NCBI GenBank assembly: GCA_036245805.1 | Contig: BTRK01000005.1 | Coordinates: forward strand, 36,623,469 to 36,687,468 | Direction of reading: 5' to 3' | Source: Pristionchus mayeri | Taxonomy: Eukaryota > Nematoda > Chromadorea > Rhabditida > Neodiplogasteridae | Length of the DNA stretch: 64,000 nucleotides | Shown: positions 35,324 through 46,800 of the stretch, one piece after another | Numbering within the stretch: position 1 is the stretch's first letter | Layout: each line of letters starts with the position of its first letter | Translations under genes and position numbers: made by a program | The notes under the pieces: model-generated | What the model saw: the letters and a program-made list of their open reading frames with translations, nothing else | Told to the model about the DNA's origin: nothing | The model's database searches: none

Positions 35324-36145
35324 ATGTTTTGTCTCCAACTCAGTACACCTCGCGATAAGCTTTCCACTAAGTGGCTTTTTTATGGAGAATTTCGAAAAAA
35401 ACGCATACTTTTCCTCAGGATTCTGCTCGCCGGTTAAGATTATGTTCGATCTTCGACATTTGTTCACCACATTCCAATTCGCGCAAGGACAAAAGTTCTC
35501 TTGTCCCGGAACGAATAAGCTGAGAATGATCTGCACGCAGCAAACGTGCCCGGAGGTCCACGCTGATTCGATCACTTGCGAGAAGGGTGAGTAGTTTTGC
35601 TCACATTTGGGATCGGTTGACTAGATCTTCGCATCTTTTCTCTATATACATTCATTTTGAAACATCTTCTCTCTACTGAATCAGTTTTAATCCACAATGA
35701 GAGGATAATCACACTATCAAACTATACTTTACCACGCCACAATATACTATTCGCATCTCGTTGCGCATTCGAGCGTAGATATAGTATATATTCGGAAAGT
35801 CGTCTCTTGATTAATCGGAGTCTCTTGTCCCTTAGTGAAGCAGTTGAACTCTAGCGCACTAGGTGGGATGATAACATCAAAGTTCTAATCCGTCGAGCAA
35901 TCATCTTACTCGCTTCAGTCTGCATGCTCTCTCGTCTCTCTGACCGGCGAGAGAGCGTGTAAACTGAAGAGGGTCAGCCCATTGCTTCATACGTCCTACT
36001 GCCGAACTCTAGCGGTTAGAAGAGCACGGAAGGTTGAGATAATTAGTTGACGTCACATTTTCCAGGGAAGATCCTGAATCAGGCCGGGACGGAGATGCCA
36101 ATCGACATGGAAGACCACTTGCTTATCTGCGATTCTAAGAAATAA
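35324..36145 (+). CDS. 3' half of a module-family gene (exons 4-6)
   Basis: Exon 4 from 35324 reads MFCLQLSTPRDKLST. Exon 5 (35419-35586) reads GFCSPVKIMFDLRH, then KFSCPGTNKLRM, CTQQTC and SITCEKG. Exon 6 (36066-36145) reads GKILNQAGTEMPIDMEDH, then LLICDSKK and a stop. These match exons 4-6 of the modules at 15.7-19.1 kb. Exon 5 to exon 6 is in phase 1. The exon 4 donor (ACTAA|GTGGC) gives the wrong phase, so either the donor lies elsewhere or the gene has decayed. No promoter or exons 1-3 precede it on this strand. The matching 5' half lies in the palindrome loop on the other strand. The intron 35587-36065 holds a CGAGAGAG-type hairpin. Confidence 0.6.
35915..35975. repeat. CGAGAGAGCGTGTA-type hairpin in an intron
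   Basis: TGCATGCTCTCTCG...CGAGAGAGCGTGTAAACTGAAG folds on itself. It belongs to a small hairpin family seen across the window (also near 1225, 3520, 4520, 39650, 57930, 60170 and 63730). Confidence 0.6.
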
Positions 36146-37048
36146 TGCATCGTTGTATTGGCCCGTATGATAAAGATAATCATGAACGCAAACGAAGGAA
36201 TTAAGTGGAAGTAGCACGAAAAGTAGTTGAATCAACGAACAAGTCGCGTGCGTAGTAGACGTTAGCCAGAATGAATGACTTAATCCGAAATTGCCTGCAT
36301 TTGATCATTTGCATAAAGTAAGGGAAGAGACAATAATACATTCGTGGTGGGAATAAAAATCCCTTGAATTACATTATTCCCTTGATTTGAATCCATTGAA
36401 TTATTTGTGATTACATAGTTATTTTTATATTTTTTTGCATTTTTAATTACATCTAGAACAGGTGAGTGTGCAAAAATGAAAGGATTTGCAATCACTCCGT
36501 TCTCTCTCGATTCCTCTGCAGGTCAATCAATTGGCTGCGAAATGACCTTTCTACAGCGCGGAATGAAACACGAGTATGAGTGAAGGAGATGAGAGGGGGA
36601 TTTATTATAGATATATTCTCCATTGTTCGAGCATATATTGATTGCAATGCAGAGAGTGATTAAGGATAGTCAATTAATTCCAATAAGATAACAATGTTCA
36701 TTGTTAAATTATGGGAAAATGAGAGGGAGGGTTCTTTTATTCGTTTTTTATTGCATTTGTTGTGCTCAACTTTTTCTTTTTTTGTTGCTCTCAACTCTCA
36801 CTCGATGAGAGGAACATCCCTTCGGACAGGCACATCATGTCCCACGTCGTTGAGTCCATATGTTTCTGAAATCCATATCATAAAATTTTTCAGAAATGTT
36901 TACAACTTATATTGAGGTGTGATGTATATTTAGAGTCAGAGCAGTTATGACTCTAATGAAGTATAAAAGAAATATTGTAAATAAATAATATAAGAAAAAC
37001 TGATTGGCCTGTCGGGATGTACATATTTTGAAAACACTGAGCGCATAC
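36146..37048. other. Intergenic, no gene seen
   Basis: AT-rich; the part at 36780-36880 is inverted relative to 25000-25120. No coding signal was found. Confidence 0.4.
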
Positions 37049-38000
37049 CCCGCATGGTTGGCGTGGTCGTTCCACGAGATTTGCAAACGAGATACTCGTC
37101 CTCTGCTAGTATCAACTCCTTGCTACCGTCTTCGTTATGGATTTTTCCTGAGGAAAATGAACGACTAAATCAAACCCTATGCTTATCCAATCCTCCATCT
37201 CACCTTAGGCACACACAAGACCAGCAGCTCGGAAATCATTTCTTCCATTTGCCACTGCCAGTTCTTCATTTGCTGAACCTCCAGGACAAGTCAATCCTTT
37301 CCCAAAGGATAATTGTAGATTGAATAGGTGGGTTAGGAGCTTCAGTTTAATCGGCCCGCACCACCCTTAAATAAAGTCGTGCTCTTGATACAAACTAATA
37401 AGAATTTGACCTTGACGGACAAGCTTGTCGCGTGTAGTGCTGCTTAATTGAACACATGACATCTGAAACGCTTTTATTTATTTTTACATAATCGTGTTTC
37501 ACAAAACCTTGACATCCGCGAAGCTGTCTGAAATCCATGAACTAACCCTGTCCTCGCCATCCTTGACGACGCCCCATCTAAATTTTACAAGGTGATAATA
37601 CTAAAGCTTTATATATTAATAAAAAAATAAATTCCACCTTAGAAATTTAACACTTACGTGTTTGTCGTATCCGAACACACGAGTCTGTTTCCATAGGAGT
37701 GCATGATCGGTTCACTGCCGTTGATACTCTGGAATTATTTGTGAGGGATTGAAATGGAATGAAATGTAAGCCGAATCCAACTCTGGCCAACTAAAATTAA
37801 TTATTGACCCACCACGAGCCATGCATATTGATTGGACGTGCTGTAATCATCGGGCCCGCACCGAATTACGTGTCTAGTTGCATGGGAATACTCCGAGTAC
37901 TGGTAGGGCACGACGGGAAGAACATCAGAGTTGTAATAGAACAGGTGCTCGACAGAGACAGGTTCAGGAGGCCTGCCACATTTGCCCGTGTTAGGGGTAG
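37049..38000 (-). pseudogene. Inverted, degenerate copy of one module (paralogue of module 2)
   Basis: All six exons are present in order on the minus strand: 38000-37813 (NTGKCGRPPEPVS, HVIRCGPDDY, YAWLV), 37728-37658 (SINGSEPIMHSYGN), 37577-37508 (WGVVKDGEDRVSSW), 37462-37411 (MSCVQLSSTTRDKL), 37365-37204 (WCGPIKLKLLTHLF, SFGKGLTCPGG) and 37147-37049 (GKIHNEDGSKELIL). It is clearly closest to module 2 at 16984-17987. A TAA at 37205-37207 replaces the NG at the end of exon 5, so the frame ends early. No signal-peptide exon is seen before it. The Thr-rich tail (TTTPTMRG) suggests that another module once followed. Confidence 0.65.
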
Positions 38001-38279
38001 CTGAACACATGTCAGAGGCCGTTCACGAGAAAACGTAGCACAGGGGCACGGATGATCAAATATAGATATTTTCCATTATTTTTCCTTTAATTAAGGGACC
38101 AAAGTTAGGAATGCAGGCACCATTGACAAAGGCCCGGGATCGTTTTTGAATACGCTACAGTAAACCATCATTATTGAGGAACACAATTTTTCTCTCGAAA
38201 AGTTTCGTTTTTAGAGTTTTTCTGGTGTATTTCGACAAAGAAATTAGATACTTTTCACATTTTTCCAGATGGCCTCACA

Positions 38280-38698
38280 TCACTCACCCACACCACAAGC
38301 ATACTTCTCCTTTCCTACCGGTGTTTCCTTTTTGGAAATTGGATCAATCAGAACGTATCTACCGGCATTCGGCCTGTAACATTCTCGTAACGGATCTAAC
38401 TTTACTCTTTCACAAATGATTTTCGAAAATACGAAAAAAAGAAAATAGTATTGCAAATATGAAACAAACTTGCATGCAACCTTAAAGCCTGTCTGGAGCT
38501 CTTTCACCACTGGCCCATCTACAGACAAAAGCTTCTCCGGATCTGCACACATGAATACCTGATGCAATATCGTATACTGAAATATCAAATATGATCTTCT
38601 CACCTTTGCTCCATTGTCGTAGGTCGCTTTAATCATAGATGTTTTGTAACCAAATGCAGACAGAGTTGTAGGATCGGAAGGACACGGTAGGTCTTCCC
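38280..38698 (-). CDS. Fragment of an unrecognised cysteine-containing gene
   Basis: An acceptor before 38698 opens GEDLPCPSDPTTLSAFGYK and continues MIKATYDNGAK to a GTGAGA donor. A second exon reads VFMCADPEKLLSVDGPVVKE and ends at FK with a GTTGCA donor. A last part reads VKLDPLRECYRPNAGRYVL, then KEKYACGVGE and a stop at 38280. Paired cysteines and the lack of membrane segments suggest a secreted protein, perhaps part of the same neighbourhood of secreted genes. The phase between the second and last parts does not fit well, so exon borders are uncertain or the gene is decayed. No start exon was found; the 64-codon frame at 38788-38982 is a weak candidate. Confidence 0.35.
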
Positions 38699-40710
38699 CT
38701 GAAATACCCTCAAGTTTCGGTAAAGTTACATTAATTGCTCGTCCTACCGATATTATTTCCCCAAAATTTTAAATATGGAGGGTTAAATCATTGCATGAGA
38801 ATGACAACAATAGAAAAATTAATAAACAATTTGATTGTGTCCAGAATGGAATAAGATGAAAGCCAATAAAAATTATATCGTCTCATTTTGCACTTTTTGT
38901 CTCGTAAGAGAAACGGCTTCCCTATATATTCCGATCTGAATGCGGGGGAGATTGAATAAATAAATAAGGCTCTCCCTCTCATACCGATCCATCTTGGTTT
39001 GATTCTAATCTGTGAGTCATCATTAGTCTAGCAGTCCCTACCTTTTCTGTGGAGAAACCATGGATGTTACATGTAGGTAACCGGATTGGACGAAAGGATG
39101 AGGATAGAGACTCTATCAGCGCAAATTGATGCAACTCTAATTGTCATGTAATAGAGTAATTAAATACACGGGAGAACTTGTGGAGTGGTCACTTAGATCT
39201 TTAATCAGATTATACCCGGTTTGACAGGGAGGCATGCGGACGCCAGTTGAACCGTTATGGAGACTGTCACCAGCAACGAGGCGTTCATTCAAGAACCTGA
39301 ACGAGATTGTGGTCTAGGCGGTGCTTCCTTAATCTTATATAGACCTTCCTTAATTGGCAAAAACCACAGGATTGGCAAAAAGGGGTAATTCGTCATCCGT
39401 CTAGCAATCCCTACCCGTTCTGTGGGGAAGCCGTTAATCTTGTCACGTAGGTATACGGATTGGACGAATGGAGGGCACGATAGACTCTATTTACGGAATT
39501 TGATACTGGCTTTTTGGTGATGATCAAAAATCTCCTTTAACTTGTAAACGCAATTTGAATTCACTTCTCGAGCGGTTGGCTAAGGTTTCCCCCTAGTGTA
39601 CGACCAGTAAGAGAGTAGAGTTCGAAATTCGGGTCATCGTACATTAATTTTACACACTCTTTCGTCCGATTGAACGACGAGAGAGTGTGGAGAACGAAGA
39701 TGTCTTGAAAGCCATGCCTGGTTGTCACCACCAACATGATGAGTGGAATCACTCATATAGCAGGCTAAACGTACGGGAAGACCTGTGGGATGATCACATA
39801 TCTCTATAATCTTATTCGATTCTGACCAGGTTTAACGGGAAGGGACGAGAGACAATCAGCAGCAAAAAAAGTTCATCCAGGGGCAAGGTTGTGTGGTCTT
39901 GGCTGTGCTTCTTGGCTATGTGTAGCCATTAGTTGATGGACAAAACCACTGGAATGGCCAAAAAAAGGAAGAGAAAAGGCAAATTTGTGTGGGCCGGAAT
40001 TTGCCCTGTTTCGATCCATGCTGTCGCCTCTACGGCAGTGACGGGATGGAAAAAAGAACGCCGGATCTTGATTGAACGCGAATTGGTGACGGGCGCTTCG
40101 ATTTTGCACCCTAGGAAGCAAGGAAGAGAATCAAATATTTAGACTAAAGTCGGTGCATTTCGGGGCCTAAAAATGAGACTTATGAACGCTCTGAAAGGTA
40201 GACTTAAGTCGGGTTGAAGTTGAAATCGGTAGAGAATATGCAAAAGGAGGATAGAGAGTTTTTAGGAACCATCCCTTGGAATGAGAGGTAATTGTCAAGT
40301 CTCCGACTGATCTTGACCACCCTTCAAGAGAGACCTCCTTGAAAATCTTGAGTGTATCGAGCATTTCTATAAGCAATCGTTGAGGAATAGACCCTGCACT
40401 CTTGCCAAAGTTGAATCGATTTTTTAAGTGAGAAAGCGGGAGGATTATTCGTATGTCTTATTCATCAGAGTCCTTCCAATCAAAGGGATCTTCAATTCTA
40501 CACCTGTGCATCTATGCTTCACATCTGTGCGGATAAATCAGCTCCAGTTAATTGTCTTCAAAACCAACAAAGAGTTCTTCAGCTTGGCAATAGCCACATT
40601 TATTAAGGTGTATGAGCTCCGTCTCGTTAGTGGTTACGGTCAGTTAGGGGCATGGGGAAAGGGGCGTGGTCGATAAGTGGGCGGAGCTCGTTGTGCCGAA
40701 GAATGCGCGA
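38699..40710. other. Intergenic with diverged direct repeats, no gene seen
   Basis: About 39018-39390 and 39392-39990 are diverged direct copies, sharing GTCTAGCA.TCCCTACC, GGATTGGACGAA and AAACCAC.GGAATGGC.AAAA. A CGAGAGAG-type hairpin lies near 39650-39690. No spliced gene could be built. It could be an old tandem duplication of a repeat. Confidence 0.45.
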
Positions 40711-43567
40711 TTAGTAGACATTAGTGCGCGAGGAGTGGCCCTCGTTTGGGGCGGACTCGGAGTCGTCGATCACCTGCAAAAGGAAGGAATTTCGCGTGAA
40801 CGAATTAAAATGGCAAGATGCCAAGTGGGATCGATCGATAGATCTACCGTATCCTACTCCTACCGTAGTACCTCGTAGCATCTGAAGGAGCGCTCGAAGA
40901 CGATGTCACAATTGAGTCGCTTGTGGAACCAGGACTCGAGCGACGTCGCAAGCATCATGAAGGAAGAGAGCAGCTGCGGAGATTATCGATTTTACCGGGA
41001 TACCGTAACAATCGTTGCGGGACCAGCCAACTCACAATCATATTGGACCAGGCACACGGGAACTCGGGCGCGAATGTGCTGTTGGAGACGGTGTGCCTGG
41101 AAGGGAAGCGAGAGATCACATATCAGAGATCAAAGATGAACTCACCAATTTTCAGTCCAGTAATTGCAGATGAAAAACATGGAGAGGCCGACGACGAACC
41201 ACATGGCCATGTGGAAACCCACTCCAAGCAGGAAGAGAAACTGAAAATAGCAGAGATCAAGCCATAAAGATCAATGTTCAACAATCACCTCATTTGGATT
41301 TTCGCGGCTCTGCCATGTTCTCGCTGCGCTGCACAACAAATAGACGAAAATGACGACCAGAACGGGGCCTACAAACGCCAGTCCCTGAAGAAATCGATCA
41401 CATTTCCTCGTGCTCTCTTCATTTCGCACACTCTCTCGCTGTCACCTCTCGACTGCCCGTCAGCCTTACCTTGAGATGCTCAGCGAACGGCGACGCCTGA
41501 CCACCGAAGTAGTCGTCCGAGGTGACCTGCGAGGGAACGGTATCGATCGATCGACAAGTGAATATCGTACTCCCGATGTTCCCTTCGAGAACCGTTCTTA
41601 CCTCTAGACAGCGAACCTCCTGAAGGAAGGCGTCCGCGTGTTCGACAATAAAGTTCTTCTGGGCGGGCGCGAGTTTGGGCACGCGAGTCGATGGTTTCTG
41701 GATTTAGCATGGATTAGGCTCCGCCCACTATTTGACTCCGCCCCCTTAGAGGTTCCGCCCACCTTCTCCTCCACCTTCACTGGCTCTTGCACATGCGCCT
41801 TGAGGTCCTTCTTCACTGTGTGGTGAGGCTCCGCAGTCTGAAATCGGATATTGGCAGAATCCGTCCATTGATTGTCCACGCCCCTTTAGGCTCACCTTGT
41901 CGTCAGACTTCTTCTCGTCGTCGTGATTTACTTCCTTCGGTGCTTCGGTCGCGACCGGAATCTCGACCTAAGAAGTGATCGTTGGTATTTCGTTCAGGGA
42001 TCAATCAAAGGAAAACTAAAGAGATCAAAGATCAACCTTGGCCGCCATGTCTCCCTTCTCTTCTTTCTTCTCGATATTGGCTGCTTGGGTGGTAGAATCG
42101 ATCTTCATCTCCTCCGTTTTCTCCGTCACAGAATGAACCGACTTCTGAAGGTCAAAGATCAGAAATCAGGAATCATCGCAGTCGATGTGATACCTGCTCT
42201 TCCTTCTTCTCTCCTGCTTTCGTCTCCTTCTCCTCGATTTTCTCCTTCTTCACAGTCTCATTGTGGCTGGGCGCGAGCGTCTGAACGAACGATCAAAGAT
42301 CAATTTCGATCCCGTTGACCTACCGTCTCTTTCACTTCCACCTTCTCCTTCTCGATCTCTTCTTCTTTCTTCTCCTCAACTTTCTTCTCCGCTTCTTTCT
42401 CTTCCTTCTTCGAATCCACGACAACTGCAGCAGACTTGCGTTGAGCCTGCAGCGAAAAATCAATAATTGTTGCGGTATAATACTCCAATGCTACTGTAAC
42501 ACGCGATAGAGCACGCAGAAATAGCGATCGGCAGCCATAATATGATAGTAGGGCAGATCAGGTACGGTGGGGTTAAAGATACTGTAACGTTGAGACGAAT
42601 ACGGTAGAGGAGGGTACGGTATCGGTAAAGGGTACGGTGAGGGAGAGGGTAGAAATCGGTATTCTTCGCATCCTTGGGTAGGCTGAGGATGGAGGTTAGG
42701 TCAAAGGCGTAGGGATGGGAATACGATAAGGGCGGGGAGGGGTACGGTAAGTATGGAGTACGGTAAGGGTGGGAAATGGATCTTCTCCTCGACCTCAGTC
42801 ATTCCATTGCCCGGTAGTCTTCTTCTCTCATCTCTCTTCACCCTGATCTTCCCTTCTCCAGTCGACGATGACGGGATTACGGTAGATCCTGGATACGGTA
42901 TGATTAGAGTACCATAATCCAGTCAGTTATCGATCGATCGATTCCTCACTTTTGGTATTCGCTGGCGCGCGCGCGGTCGTAGTCGTTGTGGGGTGAGAGG
43001 AAGGGACATCGGACTGAAATCGATCGATCGATACCATAATCAGCCACTACCTTATGCCTTCCCTACCGTATTCTTGGCGGCGCCTCTGCGATTCGATGCC
43101 GCTCGAAGCTTCTTGGCACGCACGAATTCCTCCTGCAAGATTACGGTAGGTCGAGGGTACGGTAGTCGATGTCGATCAATAACTGACAATCTGTTCGGGA
43201 GTCGCGAAGGGAATGCGGGCGATCATGTTGGAGCAGGAAGTCTGAAAGAAGGCAGAGATCAGACTACAAAGATCAAAGATCAAAGTCCACTCGCCATTGT
43301 GAGTTGAGTCCGTTCGCAGAAGGAACTGACGGAGTAGAGCAGCCAGAGGGCACGGAGGGTCACCAGCAGTTGAGCAGCCCGCAGGAGGTAGATCACTCGC
43401 ATGCCTGAGGGAACGGTAGAGTACGGTAGGACGATCGACGATTCAGAAAACTCACTTCTCGATTGAGGTGGGGAGGGCGAGAACTCGAGAGGCGACCGTT
43501 GGGGACGAGTTGAAGGGCTACGAATGAAGGGAGGAGGAGAGGAGAGGGCCTTTTGAATGAGAGGCAA
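40711..43567 (-). CDS. Four-pass membrane protein with long Lys/Glu-rich segment
   Basis: I do not recognise the family. Exons on the minus strand: 43567-43456, 43404-43295, 43241-43188, 43132-43067, 43013-42950, then after an unresolved join 42446-42324, 42280-42194, 42144-42037, 41967-41896, 41837-41763, 41697-41602, 41526-41470, 41384-41289, 41240-41146, 41096-41036, 40973-40872 and 40773-40711, about 480 residues. Exon 2 has a first hydrophobic helix (YLLRAAQLLVTLRALWLLY). A charged middle follows (KKEEKEAEKKVEEKKEEE), then three more hydrophobic helices (GLAFVGPVLVVIFVYLLC, FLFLLGVGFHMAMWFVV, LLSSFMMLATSL). An NST site lies between helices 3 and 4. Nearly all middle exons are in phase 0. 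Intron 2 appears to use a GC donor (ATG|GCGAGT). It lies head to head with the gene starting at 43855. The start was chosen because the phases to exon 2 fit. Confidence 0.6.
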
Positions 43568-43854
43568 ACAAGATTAGAGGGAAAGTAAGTATGGAAATTG
43601 GATGATTGATATGGTGATTGCTATAAAATGCCCCCTCCCCCTCATCTCCTCACATTTCGATCGATTCTCCTCCTCGGGTGAGGTTCCTCCCCCTCTCTCT
43701 CCCTCCCTCTCCCCCTCGCTGGAGCCCGGACCCAGACCAAAGGTATGGTACTCAGTCTATGCTAGATCGTAGGATACTGTAATGGATCGATTTGGATGTT
43801 GTGTTCTGATACGGTAGTGGGGGTACGGTAGCATACTGTATCGATTGGTTGCAG
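43568..43854. promoter_or_regulatory. Shared upstream region of two divergent genes
   Basis: 287 bp separate the two start codons. TATAAAA at 43622-43628 faces the plus-strand gene. The region is pyrimidine-rich (CCCCCTCCCCCTC) and ends in several TACGGTA motifs. It probably drives one or both genes; this is inference. Confidence 0.45.
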
Positions 43855-46800
43855 ATGATCCGGCTGCGACTGCTGCAGACGCTGTTGCTGCTGCAGATTG
43901 CGAGTGTCGAGGGACTGTTCGACCCAACTGGCTGCGATACAACCAAGGTAGACAGGGGTTCTGTAGGTCACGGGAAGCTTGGGGGGGGAACGCTGCAAGC
44001 AAACGGATCACGATTCATAATGATTGATCGAGTGATCGTACGTGAAGAGACTTGTCGCTTCCGGGAATGTGTGCTCGACGGGATCATTTACATGCATATT
44101 CACGCACCCTGCCACTTTAGGCACTCTTGATTGCCATAATTCTAATATATGAGAGGAATCGCGAGAGAATCGACCACGCCGCGGCGGTAGGAAAAAAGTT
44201 TGTCTTATCTTGAAACAAATTTGATGGGCATCTGGAAATGCGAAATTCAATCTGAGGATTCCGACGAAAGGCGATAGAATGTATGTTAGGTCAAAGCAGA
44301 GACAGCGACCTGATTCACGGCTAGAAATGTAGGTCTCGACGAGTTGAACATTTTATCTGTTGAAAGTGAGTTTCTATCTTTTCATGGAAGCGCGCTAGAG
44401 AGCCTGGAAGTTGAAAGAAAATGACGGTGGATGCGTGCGAGAGAGCGCTAAATGGAGGGGAGGGAGAGGGAGGTCAGAGGGCGAGAGCGCCAGACGGTTA
44501 GAGCACGCGCTGTCGGGGGATTCTAGCCTTCTTCTGGCCAACTTCCAGGCTCTCTAGCGTGCTTCAATGAAAAGATAGAAACTCACTTTCAACATATAAA
44601 ATGTTCATCTCGTCGAGACCTACATTTCTAGTGATGAATCAGGTCGCTGTCTCTGCTTTGACCTAACATACATTCTAGCGTCTTTCGTCGGAATCCTCAG
44701 ATTGAATTTCGCATTTCCAGATGCCCGCTTTTTGAGAGTCGTTTCGAGGGATGTTTTTACATTATTTGAAACAACTTTAGCGCAATAGAGCCCATCCAGC
44801 AACTTGAAAAAGGTCAAAATATCGATTTTCAAGTTTTCGGTCGCAAGACCATTTATGACCAATGAAAGTGCAATAACATGGGGGAAACAAAGTCAAATGT
44901 TGTTTTGGGTCGTTTTAGATGATTTTGAGCCTAAATAAGGTAAATTGAAGATACGGATGTACTCTTGTCCGGAACTCATTTTGAGGTCACTTCACCATAT
45001 TGAGCCCGCTTTTTTTTCTATACTCCGATTTTCCTAATTTTTGGGGAGAAGTGAGGCACATACATGTACTACAACTTAAGCATGAAAACTCAAAAGTAAA
45101 TTCCGATTTCCAAAGTTATATCATTTTTGGTTCACACGACCGCTCCGCACCAGGATGAGCACCAGGAATGATCATTCCAACAGGAAAGTTGTAGCGCATG
45201 TTATCAGCTTTTTTTCTAAAAAAAGAACGACTTTCTATCGTTATTTTAAACGATTTTATGATCATTTTAGTGAGCGCGATTTGACTGTCGAAAAGTGAAA
45301 GTACCATGTTTGGCCTTCTGAATCTCGACAACGACGTCAGATATCGAAATTCTGACGACGCAGTTTGAAAGAGCATCATTTGAAGTACTTGCCATCAAAT
45401 TTGTTTCAAGATAGGACAAACTTTTTTCCTACCGCCGCTCACCCCCCCCCCCCCCCCCCCCCTCAAATGGTCGATTCTCTCGCGATTCGCCTCATATGTA
45501 TGTACAGTAGCGCCGGAAAGTATTCAAACGATTTGATTTTTTCGTATAACTTTTTCTGCAGTGGACTTAGCAAGTTAGATGCTGTAGCGATATATATCAA
45601 ACACATAGAAGAATACGATGCGAGTATTGCGTCATCACGTGCACCATAACGGATTCCGTAGTGATGACGAAATCGAATTTCAGTTTTTTCATGATCGTCA
45701 TCGAATTTCATGATCGTCATCATGAGTACAGATGATCATGAGAATATTAAAACAATATCTCAACATTTGCCCTCAGGGCATGAAAAAATCACTTTCTCAC
45801 ATGGCCACATTTTGGAGATTCATAACTTTTCGCAAAATCTGTTTAAAAATCTGATTTTTGCTTAGGCATGTTCAAAATGTCTTATATATATAATTCCCAA
45901 CTTTTTAGAGTGTTTGGATATATTTCCTGCCCTCGGCGATTGTTTTCGGAGGTGCGCCGTGGTCCTGAATGCATGACCCTTCGGAAACAAGTTTGTGGGA
46001 AAGTTAAGGAAATCAATTGTTATTGTGTGTGCATGTCCAACATGTTCTGAAGAACCGATTCCCAACTTTTTGAAATCTGTTAATAACTTTGGGCACAGTT
46101 GTGGAGAGATTGCAGACGAAAATAGCGGGACTGGGACTCGAAAGTACCTCCGAAAACCAATCGCCGAGGGCAGGAAATATATCCAAACACTCTAAAAAGT
46201 TGGGAATTATAGACATGTTGAACATATCTAAGCAAAAATCAGATTTTTAAACAGATTTCCCGAAACGTTATGAATCTCCAAAAAGTGGCCATGTGAGAAA
46301 GTGATTTTTCCATGCTCTGAGGGCAAATGTTGAGATATTGTTTTAATATTCTCAGGATCATCTGTACTCATGATGACGACTATTTTGGAGCCTTGAAACA
46401 GACTCTACCTTGACGAGGAGCCGATATCTTAATTTTTGACATCCATATTGCAGCAAGGCTGTAGCCAATGTACGACCGAGCAGCAACTTCAAATTTTTAT
46501 TCTAGATAGATCTCGGTCCTATCTCCAACGTCGGAAAGTTTGGCAAGTTGGACAAATTCTGTATAAGAATAACGCCTGTTTGAAAAACTGAAATTCGCTT
46601 TCGTCATCACTACGCAATCCGTTATGGTGCACGTGATGACGCAATACTCGCATCGTATTCTTCTATGGGTTTGATATATATCGCTACAGCATCTAACTTG
46701 CTAAGTCCACTGCAGAAAAAGTAATATGAAAAAATCTAATCGTATGAATACTTTCCGGCGCTACTGTATATGAGAGGAATCGCGAGAGAATCGACCACGC

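Noticed and set aside
39018..39990. Possible tRNA-like or small RNA genes in the 39 kb repeats
   Set aside because: No cloverleaf or promoter boxes could be placed; the similarity is only a diverged direct repeat.
42263..42509. Leu/Ser/Phe-rich plus-strand frames
   Set aside because: These are shadows of the Lys/Glu-rich exons of the minus-strand gene.
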